From Rickettsia typhi (GTDB lineage Bacteria; Pseudomonadota; Alphaproteobacteria; Rickettsiales; UBA1997), in assembly GCA_945874115.1 (NCBI GenBank), contig CAMCFD010000003.1, positions 1 to 39,611 on the forward strand: a DNA stretch of 39,611 nucleotides. The letters run 5' to 3'. Both the position numbers and the translations under genes were made by a program. The notes under the pieces were generated by a model. The model was given only the letters and a program-made list of their open reading frames with translations, did no database searches and was not told the origin of the DNA. Positions 38,937 through 39,611 of this stretch are shown here, piece by piece (the stretch's first letter is position 1; each line of letters starts with the position of its first letter).

Positions 38937-39611
38937 ATGTCAAGACCTTCAGGGCCAATAAATACGCCAAAGAAACAAGATGTAATGGCAGATATGTACA
39001 GAACGCTTAATGCATACTTGACAAACCAAGGTGAAGATCCCGTTTATACAAATAGAAAACGAGATGTTCTTGGAGCGTTTTATGATATTTTAGATGAAGT
39101 TTTGCTCGCTGATGTTGATGGAAATCTTCTTGAGTCAACTGAAACTGAAGACGACCCCGATGTTGTTGATTTTGAAAAAATAAACGCAATTTATCAAAAC
39201 TTGCCCGCATTTGCGCTTTTTGTAAATCGTAAGATTAAAGATGGCGACCAACCTAATGTCGCAAGATTGATTCTTAATTTTGAGAAGGACATAGCTGCTA
39301 CAAGAATTCAAAGGGGATTGCGCGGTCTTTACGAATATCGTGAGCGCGAGAGAACGGCGGCCGCAATCAAAATTCAGTCTAATTTTCGTGGTCACCGGAC
39401 AAGAGAAGTGGTTACTGATCCATTAATTGCAGCAACGCGAATACAAAAAGCTTATCGCGCACATCTTGCGCAAAAGAAAGCGTTAACAGAAGTTGTAGAG
39501 CCGATGCAGCGACAAATTGCGGCTATAAAAATTCAAGCTTTGTGGAAAGGTTATGCTGTTCGACGCGATAACAAAAAATTAGACGCTAACGCTAAGAGAA
39601 TCAGAGGTGGG
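38937..39611 (+). CDS. IQ-motif repeat protein (calmodulin-binding-type motifs), 3' end beyond window; candidate effector
   Basis: 225 codons open to window end; four IQ repeats: AATRIQRGLRGLYEYRER, AAIKIQSNFRGHRTREV, AATRIQKAYRAHLAQKK, AAIKIQALWKGYAVRRD. Confidence 0.85.
   Translation, partial: MSRPSGPINTPKKQDVMADMYRTLNAYLTNQGEDPVYTNRKRDVLGAFYDILDEVLLADVDGNLLESTETEDDPDVVDFEKINAIYQNLPAFALFVNRKIKDGDQPNVARLILNFEKDIAATRIQRGLRGLYEYRERERTAAAIKIQSNFRGHRTREVVTDPLIAATRIQKAYRAHLAQKKALTEVVEPMQRQIAAIKIQALWKGYAVRRDNKKLDANAKRIRGG

Noticed and set aside
39007-39395. Minus-strand ORFs 39007..39210 and 39135..39395
   Set aside because: Antisense to the plus-strand IQ-motif gene, which has repeated motifs and a promoter; they lack support.

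Overview
The window is an AT-rich bacterial segment, most likely from an alphaproteobacterium with a reduced or host-associated genome (Rickettsiales/Holosporales-like). That placement is inferred from gene content and composition and was not tested. Positions 1-15927 are a classic ribosomal superoperon: tuf (cut by the window edge), rpsJ, rplCDWB, rpsS, rplV, rpsC, rplP, rpmC, rpsQ, rplNXE, rpsN, rpsH, rplFR, rpsE, rpmD, rplO, secY, adk, rpsM, rpsK, rpoA and rplQ, with rplS unusually close behind. The rest is a mosaic of scattered single genes: recQ, coaBC, ruvB, a histidine kinase with a kinase-less paralog, an orphan nuoD, ldcA, leuA, mreBC, purQ, trpC, der, xerC/D, a secreted phytochelatin-synthase-like protein and uvrD/pcrA. 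The strongest findings are: (1) an ORF at the right edge, missing from the supplied track because it has no stop, which encodes a protein with four consecutive IQ (calmodulin-binding-type) motifs and is a candidate host-directed effector; (2) two diverged copies of a nested-palindrome MITE-like element, one of which supplies the ruvB C-terminal codons and stop, while the other sits directly upstream of nuoD; (3) a secreted phytochelatin-synthase-like Cys protease whose start codon abuts that of a divergent xerC/D gene (CAT|ATG); (4) a tandem pair of a sensor kinase and a sensor-only paralog. No CRISPR array, tRNA, rRNA or prophage was found.
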